Source of the DNA: Candidatus Epilinea brevis | GTDB lineage: Bacteria > Chloroflexota > Anaerolineae > Epilineales > Epilineaceae | NCBI GenBank assembly: GCA_016710785.1 | Contig: JADJUE010000004.1 | Location: 1 to 64,000 of the forward strand | Length of the DNA stretch: 64,000 nt | Reading direction: 5' to 3' | In this document: piece after piece, positions 16,518 through 25,319 of the stretch | How positions within the stretch are numbered: the first letter of the stretch is position 1 | Layout: each line of letters begins with the position of its first letter | The notes under the pieces: model-generated | Told to the model about the DNA's origin: nothing | The model's input: only the letters and a program-made list of their open reading frames with translations | The model's database searches: none | Position numbers and translations under genes: made by a program

Positions 16518-17239
16518 GATCCCTGCCTCCCTGGCCGCCCCGCCAGCAGGTCCGGCCGCCGCTCCGCCGTGCGGGCCAGCGACTGCTCGGCGCGCCAGCG
16601 GGCCACCTGGGCGTGATGGCCGCTGAGCAGCTGCTCCGGAACCGTCCAGCCCCGGAAGTCCGCCGGGCGGGTGTACTGCGGATGCTCCAGCAGGCCGGCG
16701 GCGAACGAATCCGTCTCCGTGGCCGAGGCCAGGCCCACCACGCCCGGCCGCAGCCGCACCACCGCGTCGATGGTCAGCATGACCGGGATCTCGCCGCCGG
16801 TCACCACGAAGTCGCCCAACGACAGCTCGTGGGTCGCCAGATGCTGGCGCACCCGCTCGTCGAAGCCCTCGTAATGCCCGGCCAGGAAGATCAGCCGGTC
16901 GTAGCGCGACAGCTCCTGGGCATAGGCGTGGTCCAGCCGCCGACCTTGGGGGGTCATCATCACCACCGGGCAGGGCAACGGTTCACGGCCGTCCGGCAGG
17001 CGCGGGGGGATGCCGAGCAGGTCCTCCACCGCTTCGAAGAGGGGCTCGGGCTTCATGACCATCCCGCCGCCGCCGCCAAAGGCGTAATCGTCCGTCGTGC
17101 GGTGCCGATCATGGGTCCAGTCGCGCAGGTCATGCACCCGCAGGTCCAGGAGCCCTCGCGTCCGCGCCCGCCCGATGATGCTGTGATCCAAGGGTCCGAC
17201 GAACATCGCCGGCAGCACGGTCAGCACGTCGATGCGCAT
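16514..17239 (-). CDS. trmD: tRNA (guanine-N1-)-methyltransferase TrmD
   Basis: Methylates G37 of tRNA using S-adenosylmethionine through a trefoil-knot (SPOUT) fold. The 241-residue product starts MRIDVLTVLPAMF (ATG 17239). An in-frame ATG at 17307 with a good Shine-Dalgarno would add 23 residues, so the start is uncertain. Motifs are DYAFGGGGGMVMKPEPLFEA, LAGHYEGFDERVRQHL, the knot LSLGDFVVTGGEIPVMLTID, SFAAGLLEHPQYTRP and VPEQLLSGHHAQVARWR. It is the first gene of the run with rplS-rnhB-yraN-miaA and is divergent from the M23 peptidase. Confidence 0.93.
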   Translation of the reverse strand: MRIDVLTVLPAMFVGPLDHSIIGRARTRGLLDLRVHDLRDWTHDRHRTTDDYAFGGGGGMVMKPEPLFEAVEDLLGIPPRLPDGREPLPCPVVMMTPQGRRLDHAYAQELSRYDRLIFLAGHYEGFDERVRQHLATHELSLGDFVVTGGEIPVMLTIDAVVRLRPGVVGLASATETDSFAAGLLEHPQYTRPADFRGWTVPEQLLSGHHAQVARWRAEQSLARTAERRPDLLAGRPGRQGS

Positions 17240-17292
17240 GCCGGGCGCCTGCGCCGCGGGCGCCTCGATCGCACCGCCCTCGCTCGATCCCC

Positions 17293-17298
17293 TATACT
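17293..17298 (+). promoter_or_regulatory. -10 box TATACT before the M23 peptidase gene
   Basis: TATACT lies 8 bases before the ATG at 17307, the same geometry as upstream of mutS, suggesting a leaderless transcript. No convincing -35 was chosen. Confidence 0.4.
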
Positions 17299-17306
17299 CT
17301 TCGCCC

Positions 17307-18353
17307 ATGTCCCTCTCCTTCGGGCGTTTCCGCCAGCGGCGTCGACGTAACCTCGCCATCGTCACCGGCATCATGTGCCTGATCGCCGCGGCCCTTGTCT
17401 GGTCTTCCGCTCCGGCCCGGCGCGGCGCGGCGCCGCTCGCCACGGCGCGGCCGTCACCGCGGATCCCTGCGGCCACCGCCACCGCAGCCACGCCTACCCC
17501 CACGGCTGCCACCGGTTCCGGGCCGCAAAGGCTTCAGGGCGCGACGCCGGGCCCGATACGCCTCGCCGCGCCGCTTCTGACCCTGGGCCGCCCCTTCGCC
17601 GGCGACGGCCTGGGGCTCAAGGCCGCGCCCAGCTACCCCTACGGCACCACCGGCGGCGGCGCCTACATTCTGCATCACGGGCTCGACTTCGGGAACCCTC
17701 AGGGAAGCCCGGTGCGCGCCGTCGCCGCCGGCGAGGTGGTCTTCGCCGGCATCGACAGCGACGGTGAGGTCTACGGGGCCAGCAATGAACGCTTCCCCGA
17801 GGGCTTCTACGGCCGGCTCGTCGTCATCCGCCATCCACTGCTGCTGGATGGCCAGCCGCTCTACTCCCTCTATGGCCACCTGAGCCGGCTGCGCGTCGCC
17901 CGGCGCCAGCATGTCAAGGCCGGGGACGCCATCGGGGCGGTGGGAATGGCCGGCATCGCTTTGGGTCCGCACCTGCATCTGGAGATCCGCGACCATGCGC
18001 AGGATTACGGCCGCACCTACAACCCCGACCTCTTCCTCGCACCCTTGGCCGGCGAAGGCCTCATCGTCGGGCGGGTGAGCGACCCCGCGGGCAAGACGAT
18101 GCCCAAGGTGGCGGTCAACCTGTTCAAGTTGGACGATAAGGGCAAGGCCGGTTGGTGGACCGCCACGGCCACCTATCCCGACGGGCCGGTGCGCCCCCTG
18201 CCGGAACTCGACGAGAACTTCGTCCTGTCAGACCTGCCCGCGGGCCGCTACCGGGTGGTGGCCAACGCCGGCGGCGGCCCGATCCAGGCCGATGTCACGG
18301 TGGTGGCCGGCAAGGCCAGTGGCGTGGAACTGCGGCGCAAGGTCAGCCCCTGA
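17307..18353 (+). CDS. Secreted M23-family (LytM) metallopeptidase with C-terminal beta-sandwich
   Basis: A predicted cell-wall or exported peptidase of 348 residues. It has an N-terminal Arg-rich start, a membrane/signal segment (LAIVTGIMCLIAAALVWSS, about residues 15-33) and an Ala/Thr/Pro-rich linker. The LytM domain (about residues 105-240) has HHGLDFGNPQGSPVRA, supplying the first His and Asp zinc ligands. LYSLYGHLSRLRV and GPHLHLEIRDHAQDYG provide the catalytic and third ligand His residues. The last 100 residues (VGRVSDPAGKTMPKVAVNLF and DLPAGRYRVVANAGGG) resemble a carboxypeptidase-regulatory-like/SpaA-type sandwich. It probably acts on peptidoglycan; an active site is present, so it is not an obvious pseudo-LytM. 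Confidence 0.85.
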   Translation: MSLSFGRFRQRRRRNLAIVTGIMCLIAAALVWSSAPARRGAAPLATARPSPRIPAATATAATPTPTAATGSGPQRLQGATPGPIRLAAPLLTLGRPFAGDGLGLKAAPSYPYGTTGGGAYILHHGLDFGNPQGSPVRAVAAGEVVFAGIDSDGEVYGASNERFPEGFYGRLVVIRHPLLLDGQPLYSLYGHLSRLRVARRQHVKAGDAIGAVGMAGIALGPHLHLEIRDHAQDYGRTYNPDLFLAPLAGEGLIVGRVSDPAGKTMPKVAVNLFKLDDKGKAGWWTATATYPDGPVRPLPELDENFVLSDLPAGRYRVVANAGGGPIQADVTVVAGKASGVELRRKVSP

Positions 18354-18372
18354 CCGCCGCTCCCGACGAATC

Positions 18373-19683
18373 CTAGGCCAGCCCGGCCGCCGTCAACAGC
18401 CGCGCCAGGCGCGCGCTCACCTCCGTCCGGATCTCCGCCTCATCGGCGACCAAGCCGCCCTCCAGCAGCACCCGGCCGTCACAGACCGTGGTCTTTACCG
18501 CCCGCCCCAGGGCGCTGTAGACCAGGTCGGCAGACAGGTTGTGGCCCGGGAACATCAGCGGATGGTCCAGGTCCACCAGGATGAGATCCGCGAGGGCGCC
18601 CGGCGCTACGCGACCGATGTCCTGGTCGAAGGCGCGCGCGGCATGGGTGGTCACCAGGTCGAGCGCCTCCTGGGCCGGCATGACGGTGGGATCCCCAGTG
18701 GCATGCTTGGCCATCAGAGCCGCGAACTTCAGCTCCTCCAGCAGGTCCAGGTTGTTGTTGGAGGCGCAGCCGTCGGTGCCCACCAGCACGTTGACCCCCG
18801 CTGCGCGCAGGTCGGCGTAGCGCATCGGCCCCCCGCTGGCCAGCTTGAGGTTGCTGGTGGGGTTGTGCAGCACGTGGGCACCGCGCGCGGCGAGGATCCC
18901 GATCTCATCGTCCGTGAGGTGAACGGCGTGGGCGCCCAGAAAGCGCGGTCCCAAGAGGCCCAGCCGGTCGAGGTAATGCACTGGGCGCAGTCCCGTGCTC
19001 GCCAGGCAGCCGTCCACCTCCACCTGGGTCTCGGAGAGGTGCATGTGGATGGGCAGCTGATAGCGCTCGGCCTCATCGCGCACCCAGCCGAGCAGGTCCT
19101 CGCTCACGGTGTACACGGCATGCGGCGCCAGGGCGAAGCTGACGCGGGAGCCATAACTCGCGGCCGCCTCGCGCAGGGCTTGATGTTCATCCTTCGCCGC
19201 CTCGGCTCGCGCAGGGTCGCCCAGGTCGATCATGGCCCCGGCCAGCTGGCAGCGCAGGCCGCTGTCCACGGCGGCCCGGGCCGTGCCATGAAAGAACCAG
19301 TACATGTCGTTGAAGAAGGTCGTGCCCGTGCGGATCATCTCCACGCAGGCCAGGCGCGCGCCCCAGTACACGTCCTCTTCGGTGAGGTGGGCCTCGAAGG
19401 GCCAGATCTTCTCGTTGAGCCAGGGCATGAGCGCCATGTCATCCGCCAGGCCGCGCATGATGGCCATCGCCGAATGGGTGTGGGCGTTGGCCAGGCCCGG
19501 CAACACCGCAGTCCGGCGCCCGTCCACACGCCGCAGCGCCGCGGCCACCTGCTCCGGCGCGCCGCCGGTGGCGTGGATGGCGGCGATGCGCGAGCCGTGG
19601 ATGAGGACGTCGACGTCGCGGCCGTCCAGGCGGGTGCCGGTGATGGCCAAGGTTGCGGGCGAATCAGACAGGGCGGGAGACAT
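18373..19683 (-). CDS. mtaD: 5-methylthioadenosine/S-adenosylhomocysteine deaminase (amidohydrolase)
   Basis: A metal-dependent amidohydrolase of the ATZ/TRZ/MtaD type, probably deaminating methylthioadenosine or S-adenosylhomocysteine. It has 436 residues. Motifs are PGLANAHTHSAMAIMRGLAD (first metal His pair, about residues 62-81), FEAHLTEEDVYWGARLACVE, LPIHMHLSETQVEVDG (third His), GAHAVHLTDDEI (fourth His) and LVGTDGCASNNNLDLLEE (metal Asp). The C-terminal GALADLILVDLDHPLM completes the small beta domain. It ends 20 bases from the convergent M23 gene. Substrate choice among deaminated purines is inferred from overall similarity to MtaD. Confidence 0.87.
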   Translation of the reverse strand: MSPALSDSPATLAITGTRLDGRDVDVLIHGSRIAAIHATGGAPEQVAAALRRVDGRRTAVLPGLANAHTHSAMAIMRGLADDMALMPWLNEKIWPFEAHLTEEDVYWGARLACVEMIRTGTTFFNDMYWFFHGTARAAVDSGLRCQLAGAMIDLGDPARAEAAKDEHQALREAAASYGSRVSFALAPHAVYTVSEDLLGWVRDEAERYQLPIHMHLSETQVEVDGCLASTGLRPVHYLDRLGLLGPRFLGAHAVHLTDDEIGILAARGAHVLHNPTSNLKLASGGPMRYADLRAAGVNVLVGTDGCASNNNLDLLEELKFAALMAKHATGDPTVMPAQEALDLVTTHAARAFDQDIGRVAPGALADLILVDLDHPLMFPGHNLSADLVYSALGRAVKTTVCDGRVLLEGGLVADEAEIRTEVSARLARLLTAAGLA

Positions 19684-19910
19684 GGCTGAAACTCCATGCG
19701 GGTCGCGGGTCCTGCGGCGGTGAGGACGCGGCGGCAGGCGGGAGGCTGGCGGGACAATCTAGCCGTTCGCTCCTGCCGCGGCAAGCGCGAAGGGCCGGCA
19801 CCCTGAACCCGACGAAACGCGCGGCAGCGACCACCGTTGTCCTTGACAGAGCGCGTCTCGCCGCGGGCGAGCGTCCGCGACGGCACCGGCCGGCGACAAG
19901 GGAGTGGACG

Positions 19911-22478
19911 ATGGGCAAGGCGACCAGGCGGATTCTGCGGATCGGGCTGACCCTCCTCGGCCTCGGCGCGGCCATCGGCGGCGGCGCGCCCGCGGCCGCA
20001 GGGCCCCTCGGCGCCCCGCCCGTCGAGCCGACCTGGCCCGACACCACGCTCAACGACCAGATCCGCGGCGCGCTGCTGCAGTTCTACCGGCAGCGCGACG
20101 ACGCCGCGCTGCCGGCGCAGATGGCCGCGCCACGCTGGGAAGCAGAGAAGACGGCGGCGGCCAAGGATCCGGACACACTCTGGGAAGTCCGCGGCGGCGC
20201 CGGCACCGCCTGCCACACGGCGGTCAGCCGCGCGGACTTCATCGCCTGTGCCGGCGGCCGCCTGGCCGCCACCTTCGCCAAGGTAGGCTATGGTGGCGGC
20301 TTTACTCTCTTCGATCCGGCCAACTACTACGCCAACGACACGGTGGCGCGGATGGCCAACTTCTACGGTCTCTACCACGCCTTCGTCCATGACCATGACA
20401 GCGACCTGCCGGCGGGCGTGCCCTACACCGCCGGCGAAGCCCGGCGCAGCAAGGACTACCACCGGGCGATGGTGCGGGGATACGAGGCCCATTCCCGCGA
20501 GCTGATCATGCGCATGTTCCGCGAGACCCGCGGCGACGCCAGCTTCCAGGTGAGCCTGACCCGCACCGCCGGCCTGCTGGAGATGAGCTATGTGCCCTTG
20601 GTCGCCTTCCTGGAGCGCGAACAGGCCTGGGGCTCCAACCGCGACCGACGCAACGCCTTCAGCCTGATCAACGGGCTCAACCAGCGCGTCTGGTGGGAAT
20701 GGGTCTGGTCGCAGACCAACGGTCCGGCGACGGCGGGCTTCGTCAACCTGGGCAGCCAGAGCACCTACGACAACAGCCGTCCGGCCAACGGCGCCCTGGA
20801 CGGCACCGATCACTTCCGCTACAGCTTCGACAGCGGCGACGAGGACATCGCCAGCCTGCGGACCGCCGCGGTGGACAGCGGCCCGGGCGGGATCGACGGC
20901 TACTGGTTCGACTCCGACTATCCGCCGCCCGGCGATTGGTGGTGCTACGGCACCTTTGGCCTGACCGCCTCGGACGGCCTCCAGAAATGCCTGGACATGT
21001 CGGCCCGTGGCAGCCAGACCGGCAGCCGCTCCGCCCCCGGCCCCTTCTCGCCCTACGGCCAGTACTACGGCAATCCCGGGGCCGCGCAACCGTGTACCGA
21101 CCGCCTCTACACCTCCAGCGGCCATTCCTGCGGTGACACCAACCTGGGCTCCATCGCCGAGGAATGGCTGTGGTCCTTCAGCGGCGCGCGCATGGGGCTC
21201 TTCGTCATCGAGCGCCTGGCCGCGATGGGTGATCCGGATTTCCCGGCCCGCGCACTGGGCGGCGCGGCGGCCCAGCGGGTGCCCTTGGGTCTGAGCCCCG
21301 CCCTCAGCCCCTACGAGCATGTCACCGAGCGCCTGGGCTACGGCGTGGCCGGCTTCCACGGCGGCTCGGGGATCAACGACGACCTGGAGTGGACCTGGAG
21401 CGCCAACGGTGTGGTGCGCGCCATCCGCACCCTGTCCGCGGGGCTTCATGACGGCGAGGAGCAGAACGGCCGCCTGAGCGTCGGCGAGGGCGACGTGCCG
21501 GCGGGGGTCGATCCCGCCAGCCGGCTGGGCAGCACCTGGGACCGTTTCGCCTACAAGGACCACCAGGAATACCCGGGGGCCATGGAGAACCATTCGGCCG
21601 GCCCCAGCCCCATCTACGGCACCACGCTCTTCGGCCTGGTGCTGGGCGACCGCACCGGCGACGCGCCGCGGCCGGCCGGGGGATTGGCGAGCTCGCTCTT
21701 CGACGGCCAGCACCGCAACACGGTGGACGAGTTCCAGAACTGGGTCTGGCTCTACCAGGCCACCTACCATCGCTGCCCCCCGCCGAGCGGACAGGCCGAC
21801 GACCCGGCCGCGAGCGCCTGCTTCGACCGGGGCGGCTCGCGCCGGCAGCGCATCTACGCGCCGCCGAACCCCGGCTCGCCCACGGTGCGCTTCGACTACC
21901 TCTGGCGCAGCCATGACGCGGGCGGAACCGAGCTCATCGACCAGGACGGCCATATCGCCGCCGCGGAGACCAGCTGCGGCGGCCGCCCCGGCGTGCCCTG
22001 GCGCCAGGTCTACAACCGTGACCTGGCGGCCGGCGCCGCCCTTCCCGGTGGCGGCCCGATCAAGCTGCTGACGGACGAATCGGGCCTCGGCGCCTACAAC
22101 GAGCTGATCCAGGGCGCCGGCGGCCTGATGCGCCTGACGGCGGCGCGCTACCCGGTGAACGCCGGCGATCCCGCCTTCGCCGCCGAACGCGCTCTGGTGT
22201 TGAAGCCTTGGTACGACGAAGCCTACACCACCGTCAGCAGCATCTTCAGCCTGTTCACGGACACCCTGGGTTATGTGCCGGAGATCGAGAACAGCAACTG
22301 CCTGGGCACCAACCCCGATCCCGGCGACCCCAGCCTGGCGATGATCAGCTGGCAGCAAGGCACAGGCGCCACCACGCAGGCCACGGCCATCCGCCGCGCG
22401 ATGTGGTACAGCATTGCGGCCAACTGGACCTGGTGGTACGATCCGGACTGGCTGGTCATCGATCCCCAACGCTGGTAG
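19911..22478 (+). CDS. Large secreted protein, family not recognised
   Basis: An 855-residue exported protein with no domain I can name. The ATG at 19911 follows AAGGGAG. A signal peptide covers roughly residues 1-30 (LRIGLTLLGLGAAIGGGAPA). The mature part is aromatic-rich, with many Trp/Tyr. Notable segments are ANFYGLYHAFVHDHDSDLPA (clustered His/Asp), SYVPLVAFLEREQAWG, DHFRYSFDSGDEDIASL, WFDSDYPPPGDWWCYGTFGL, EEWLWSFSGARMGLFVIERL and the C-terminal WYSIAANWTWWYDPDWLVI. About a dozen Cys suggest disulfides. There are no transmembrane segments after the signal and no low-complexity linker. It is followed 120 bases later by a delta-60 propeller gene, so the two may be co-expressed extracellular proteins. 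Confidence 0.75.
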   Translation: MGKATRRILRIGLTLLGLGAAIGGGAPAAAGPLGAPPVEPTWPDTTLNDQIRGALLQFYRQRDDAALPAQMAAPRWEAEKTAAAKDPDTLWEVRGGAGTACHTAVSRADFIACAGGRLAATFAKVGYGGGFTLFDPANYYANDTVARMANFYGLYHAFVHDHDSDLPAGVPYTAGEARRSKDYHRAMVRGYEAHSRELIMRMFRETRGDASFQVSLTRTAGLLEMSYVPLVAFLEREQAWGSNRDRRNAFSLINGLNQRVWWEWVWSQTNGPATAGFVNLGSQSTYDNSRPANGALDGTDHFRYSFDSGDEDIASLRTAAVDSGPGGIDGYWFDSDYPPPGDWWCYGTFGLTASDGLQKCLDMSARGSQTGSRSAPGPFSPYGQYYGNPGAAQPCTDRLYTSSGHSCGDTNLGSIAEEWLWSFSGARMGLFVIERLAAMGDPDFPARALGGAAAQRVPLGLSPALSPYEHVTERLGYGVAGFHGGSGINDDLEWTWSANGVVRAIRTLSAGLHDGEEQNGRLSVGEGDVPAGVDPASRLGSTWDRFAYKDHQEYPGAMENHSAGPSPIYGTTLFGLVLGDRTGDAPRPAGGLASSLFDGQHRNTVDEFQNWVWLYQATYHRCPPPSGQADDPAASACFDRGGSRRQRIYAPPNPGSPTVRFDYLWRSHDAGGTELIDQDGHIAAAETSCGGRPGVPWRQVYNRDLAAGAALPGGGPIKLLTDESGLGAYNELIQGAGGLMRLTAARYPVNAGDPAFAAERALVLKPWYDEAYTTVSSIFSLFTDTLGYVPEIENSNCLGTNPDPGDPSLAMISWQQGTGATTQATAIRRAMWYSIAANWTWWYDPDWLVIDPQRW

Positions 22479-22600
22479 GCGATCCTGCGCCCCGACTGTC
22501 GCGGCCCCAACTCGCGATCTGCGGGCGACGGCGCGCCATCGGGCGGCCCCGGGGACGGCGGCGGTCAAGGCGGCTCTCGAATTGCACCAAGGACTCCGGC

Positions 22601-23956
22601 ATGCGCGATAACTCCGGCCGCATCATCCTGCTGCTGGCTATGGTCATCCTCGTCTTCACGGCCGGCGGGCTGTGGCTCTTCCTGAATCGGGGCGCCGACC
22701 CGACACCGGGGCTGGTCGATCGGCTGATCGGCGGCGAGGTCACGCTCCTGGACAGCTCTCCCGATCCAGCCTTCGGCAGCGGCGGCGCGGCGCGCATCCA
22801 GGGTCCGGCGATCCTGGCTCCGGCCGCCTTGCTGGTCGACGATGCGGCCATCCACGTGGTGGTCACCGCGGCCCAGGTGCCGGGCGACGAGCATTTCGCC
22901 GTCGCCCGCCTGGACGCCTCCGGCCGTCTGGACGCGGGCTTCGGCCGCCAAGGTCTGGCCGAGGTGGACTTCGGCGGCGGCGACCAGGTGGCCCGCGGCG
23001 GCCTGCTGCAGCCGGACGGCAAGCTGATTGTCTTCGGGCATGCGTCGGCCGGCGGCACCAAACGCAACATGGCCGTGGCCCGTCTGCTCGCGAATGGCTC
23101 ACTCGACCCATCCTTCGACGGCGACGGCCTGGCGGCGGTTCGCTTCGGCGACGGCATCCAAAGCGCCGAGGCGGCGGGTCTGGACGCGGCGGGACGCCTG
23201 ACGCTGGCGGGCTACGCCGAGCAGGCCATCGCCGGAGAGGTCTTCCGCGAGATGGCCTTCGCCCGCCTCCTGCCTGACGGAAGCCTGGACAGCAGCTTTG
23301 GCCAGGGCGGGCTGCTGCGCGATCGAACGCGGCTGGACATGACCGATCAGTCCTTGGCCGCCCTGTTGGTGGCCCCTAACGGCGAGCTGCGCGCCGCCGG
23401 CTCGTCCTTGTCGGCGGGCGCCGCCGACCGCCGCCCCCTGCTGGGCCAATGGCTGCCGGCGGGCGCACGGGACAGCAGTTTCGGTCAGCGCGGCCTGGCC
23501 GAACTGGAGACGGGCACCGGGCAGTTGCTGGCCCTGGCGGACGCCGGAGAGGGACGCACCTTGGCCGCCGGCACCGCGGGGGCCGACGGTCGCGGCGTCT
23601 TCCTCCTGCGCCTGCTACCGGGCGGCGCCCCGGACCCCGACTTCGGCGACGACGGCGTCCTCCGCATGGGCGGGGCGCAGGACGCGGCGGTGAGCGGCAT
23701 GCAACTCTGGGCCCTGGGCAACCAGGTGCTGCTGGTGCAGGACGATGGCCAGGCCCTGTCGGCAACCACCCTCACCCCATCGGGGATGCGCCTGCCGGGG
23801 ATGACGCGTCGACTCGTCCTGGGTCCGCGGGGCGGGGCGGCGGCCACCACCCTGTTCGGCGGACGCATTTGGACGGCGCACGCGGCGGGCGGCGACCCAT
23901 CCCCGATCGTGGTGCAGCGCTTCGATCTGGCGGGCGGGGCGGCTGGTGGGCAGTAG
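22601..23956 (+). CDS. Delta-60 repeat beta-propeller protein, membrane-anchored
   Basis: A 451-residue protein with an N-terminal transmembrane/signal segment (IILLLAMVILVFTAGGLWLF, about residues 8-27). At least six delta-60-type repeats (DUF5122) follow: PDPAFGSGG, LDAGFGRQGLAEVDFGGG, LDPSFDGDGLAAVRFG, LDSSFGQGG, RDSSFGQRGLAELE and PDPDFGDDGVLRMG. Each is preceded by a strand such as LLQPDGKLIVFG. Such repeats build secreted propellers whose ligands are unknown. The ATG at 22601 was chosen because upstream codons of the open frame are a shadow of the preceding gene. The last ~90 residues match the repeat less well. Confidence 0.8.
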   Translation: MRDNSGRIILLLAMVILVFTAGGLWLFLNRGADPTPGLVDRLIGGEVTLLDSSPDPAFGSGGAARIQGPAILAPAALLVDDAAIHVVVTAAQVPGDEHFAVARLDASGRLDAGFGRQGLAEVDFGGGDQVARGGLLQPDGKLIVFGHASAGGTKRNMAVARLLANGSLDPSFDGDGLAAVRFGDGIQSAEAAGLDAAGRLTLAGYAEQAIAGEVFREMAFARLLPDGSLDSSFGQGGLLRDRTRLDMTDQSLAALLVAPNGELRAAGSSLSAGAADRRPLLGQWLPAGARDSSFGQRGLAELETGTGQLLALADAGEGRTLAAGTAGADGRGVFLLRLLPGGAPDPDFGDDGVLRMGGAQDAAVSGMQLWALGNQVLLVQDDGQALSATTLTPSGMRLPGMTRRLVLGPRGGAAATTLFGGRIWTAHAAGGDPSPIVVQRFDLAGGAAGGQ

Positions 23957-24060
23957 CATCATGGCCTACGCTGAACCGAGGACGGCTCAACCAGCTGCTG
24001 CCCGCCCGGCTCGCCTTGGCCGAAGTCCGCTTTCAGCCGCGCTTACTGGAGTCCCTCAAC

Positions 24061-24382
24061 GTTGAGTGTGGCCAAGAACCGTCCGGCAGCCAGCTTGCCG
24101 TCTGACGCCATGTGAAAGAGGTAGGGGCGAAGCATTTGCCGCCAGGAACCCGGGATCCCCACCCCAGTCGCCGGCGAATGCTTCGCCCTGGCGCTCACGG
24201 CACAGCATCGCCTATCCACCGGCTTCAGGTGTGGTGCATCCGCAATCTGGTGCTGGGGCCAGGGCGAAGCATCCGCTGTGCGGGTATTGGGTTTCCCAGC
24301 AGTGGTACGGCGAATGCTTCGCCCCTACATGGCGTCGGACGGCAACATGGTTGCTGGACGCATTTTGGCCACACCCCTCAAC
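24061..24382. repeat. MITE-like palindromic repeat, copy C
   Basis: A 322-bp imperfect palindrome. The left arm (24061-24135) has GTTGAGTGTGGCCAAGAACC, then GCCGTCTGACGCCATGT and GTAGGGGCGAAGCA. The right arm (24314-24382) is its complement with few changes (TGCTTCGCCCCTACATGGCG, then TCGGACGGCAACATGG and ATTTTGGCCACACCCCTCAA). Within it lie two smaller GCGAAGCA/TGCTTCGC hairpins, and the first (24121-24188) is nearly identical to the core of copy A. No coding capacity is seen. It precedes the AT-rich gene at 24594. The remainder of 23957-24593 holds nothing I can name. Confidence 0.8.
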
Positions 24383-24593
24383 GCTTGCATGAGCGCTGCT
24401 CCAACGCCTGTTGCCTTCACATAGCACAGCCTCGGATTGATGTGTCCGACCTATTCATGATGTCACCGCCAGGTGGAGGGGCATATCGTTACTGTGGCTC
24501 GCGTCACCGTATTCAATGCGATGACTAGCAATGAGTGTGGTCGCATTCCACTTGTTTCACTTCATACCTCCCCCGGAGAACTTGGAGAATGCT

Positions 24594-25319
24594 GTGTCCA
24601 CGATTGATGTTGGCCGTAATCGACTTCTCAAGTTCTTCGGAATCTTGTTCGGGCTTCTTGCAGTGATTGGGATTGTATCTCTTTCGCGATTACTCGAGTT
24701 GAGAACTTCCAATTCGCAGACTGGCCAATCGAGGCGACCCATTCGATGGATGGCCACATTGTCACCTGGGGAGACTGCCGAACCGGATCCTGGCTTGACC
24801 CCGACCCTGCTGCTATCTCATGAGCAGGCTATTGATCACGCCAAGATGACTTTGGGAATTGCCAATCCTGGCATGGCTATTGCTCGGCGCACAACCGAGT
24901 TACAGGTTGCCGGTCTGATTGCGCAAATCAACATGGTTCACTCCATTAGGCCGACGCCTACGTTGCCCGCTATCGGAAGTGATGATTCTGCGGTAGTCTG
25001 GTTTGTGGTGCTTCATACCAGTGAGGGTCGCTCGGCGGCACAGGTTCTTCGTACAATCGGCATACCCGTTGATGCTGTCAATCCGGAATCCAGCACTACG
25101 TCAGGAACTGCTTCCCCAAGTGGAAGTAGCACTTCAGGGCCTCTTGGTCATTATCCGTATCTGGAAATGGATGAGATAGGCAATAATTTGAACAGTGGAT
25201 TCGTCGATGTCTATGATACAGATGGAGACGGGCAGTTTGATCCCTACCCGGATCACATGGCGGCAATATCCTCTCTGCCTGAAGTTGATCCGAGTATCAC
25301 TGCAACACCTGGTCCGTGA
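24594..25319 (+). CDS. AT-rich orphan exported protein with an EF-hand-like loop
   Basis: A 241-residue protein of unknown function, from a GTG at 24594 with GGAG six bases upstream. An ATG at 24531 would add 21 residues but has no ribosome site. The N-terminal hydrophobic segment LLKFFGILFGLLAVIGIVSL (about residues 9-28) is a signal or anchor. The mature part has a Thr/Pro linker, a small alpha/beta-looking region (HEQAIDHAKMTLGIANPGMA and VVWFVVLHTSEGRSAAQVLR), a Ser/Thr-rich linker, and near the end DVYDTDGDGQFDPYPDH. The last resembles a D-x-D-x-D-G calcium loop as in dockerins. Codon and base use are clearly more AT-rich than in the neighbours. It lies between copy C of the repeat and an unusual inverted repeat, which suggests transfer. 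Confidence 0.65.
   Translation: MSTIDVGRNRLLKFFGILFGLLAVIGIVSLSRLLELRTSNSQTGQSRRPIRWMATLSPGETAEPDPGLTPTLLLSHEQAIDHAKMTLGIANPGMAIARRTTELQVAGLIAQINMVHSIRPTPTLPAIGSDDSAVVWFVVLHTSEGRSAAQVLRTIGIPVDAVNPESSTTSGTASPSGSSTSGPLGHYPYLEMDEIGNNLNSGFVDVYDTDGDGQFDPYPDHMAAISSLPEVDPSITATPGP

Noticed and set aside
19335..22568. A 1077-codon minus-strand open frame
   Set aside because: It is antisense to the secreted protein gene (19911-22478) and overlaps mtaD in another frame. Its composition is that of a high-GC shadow and no family motif appears.
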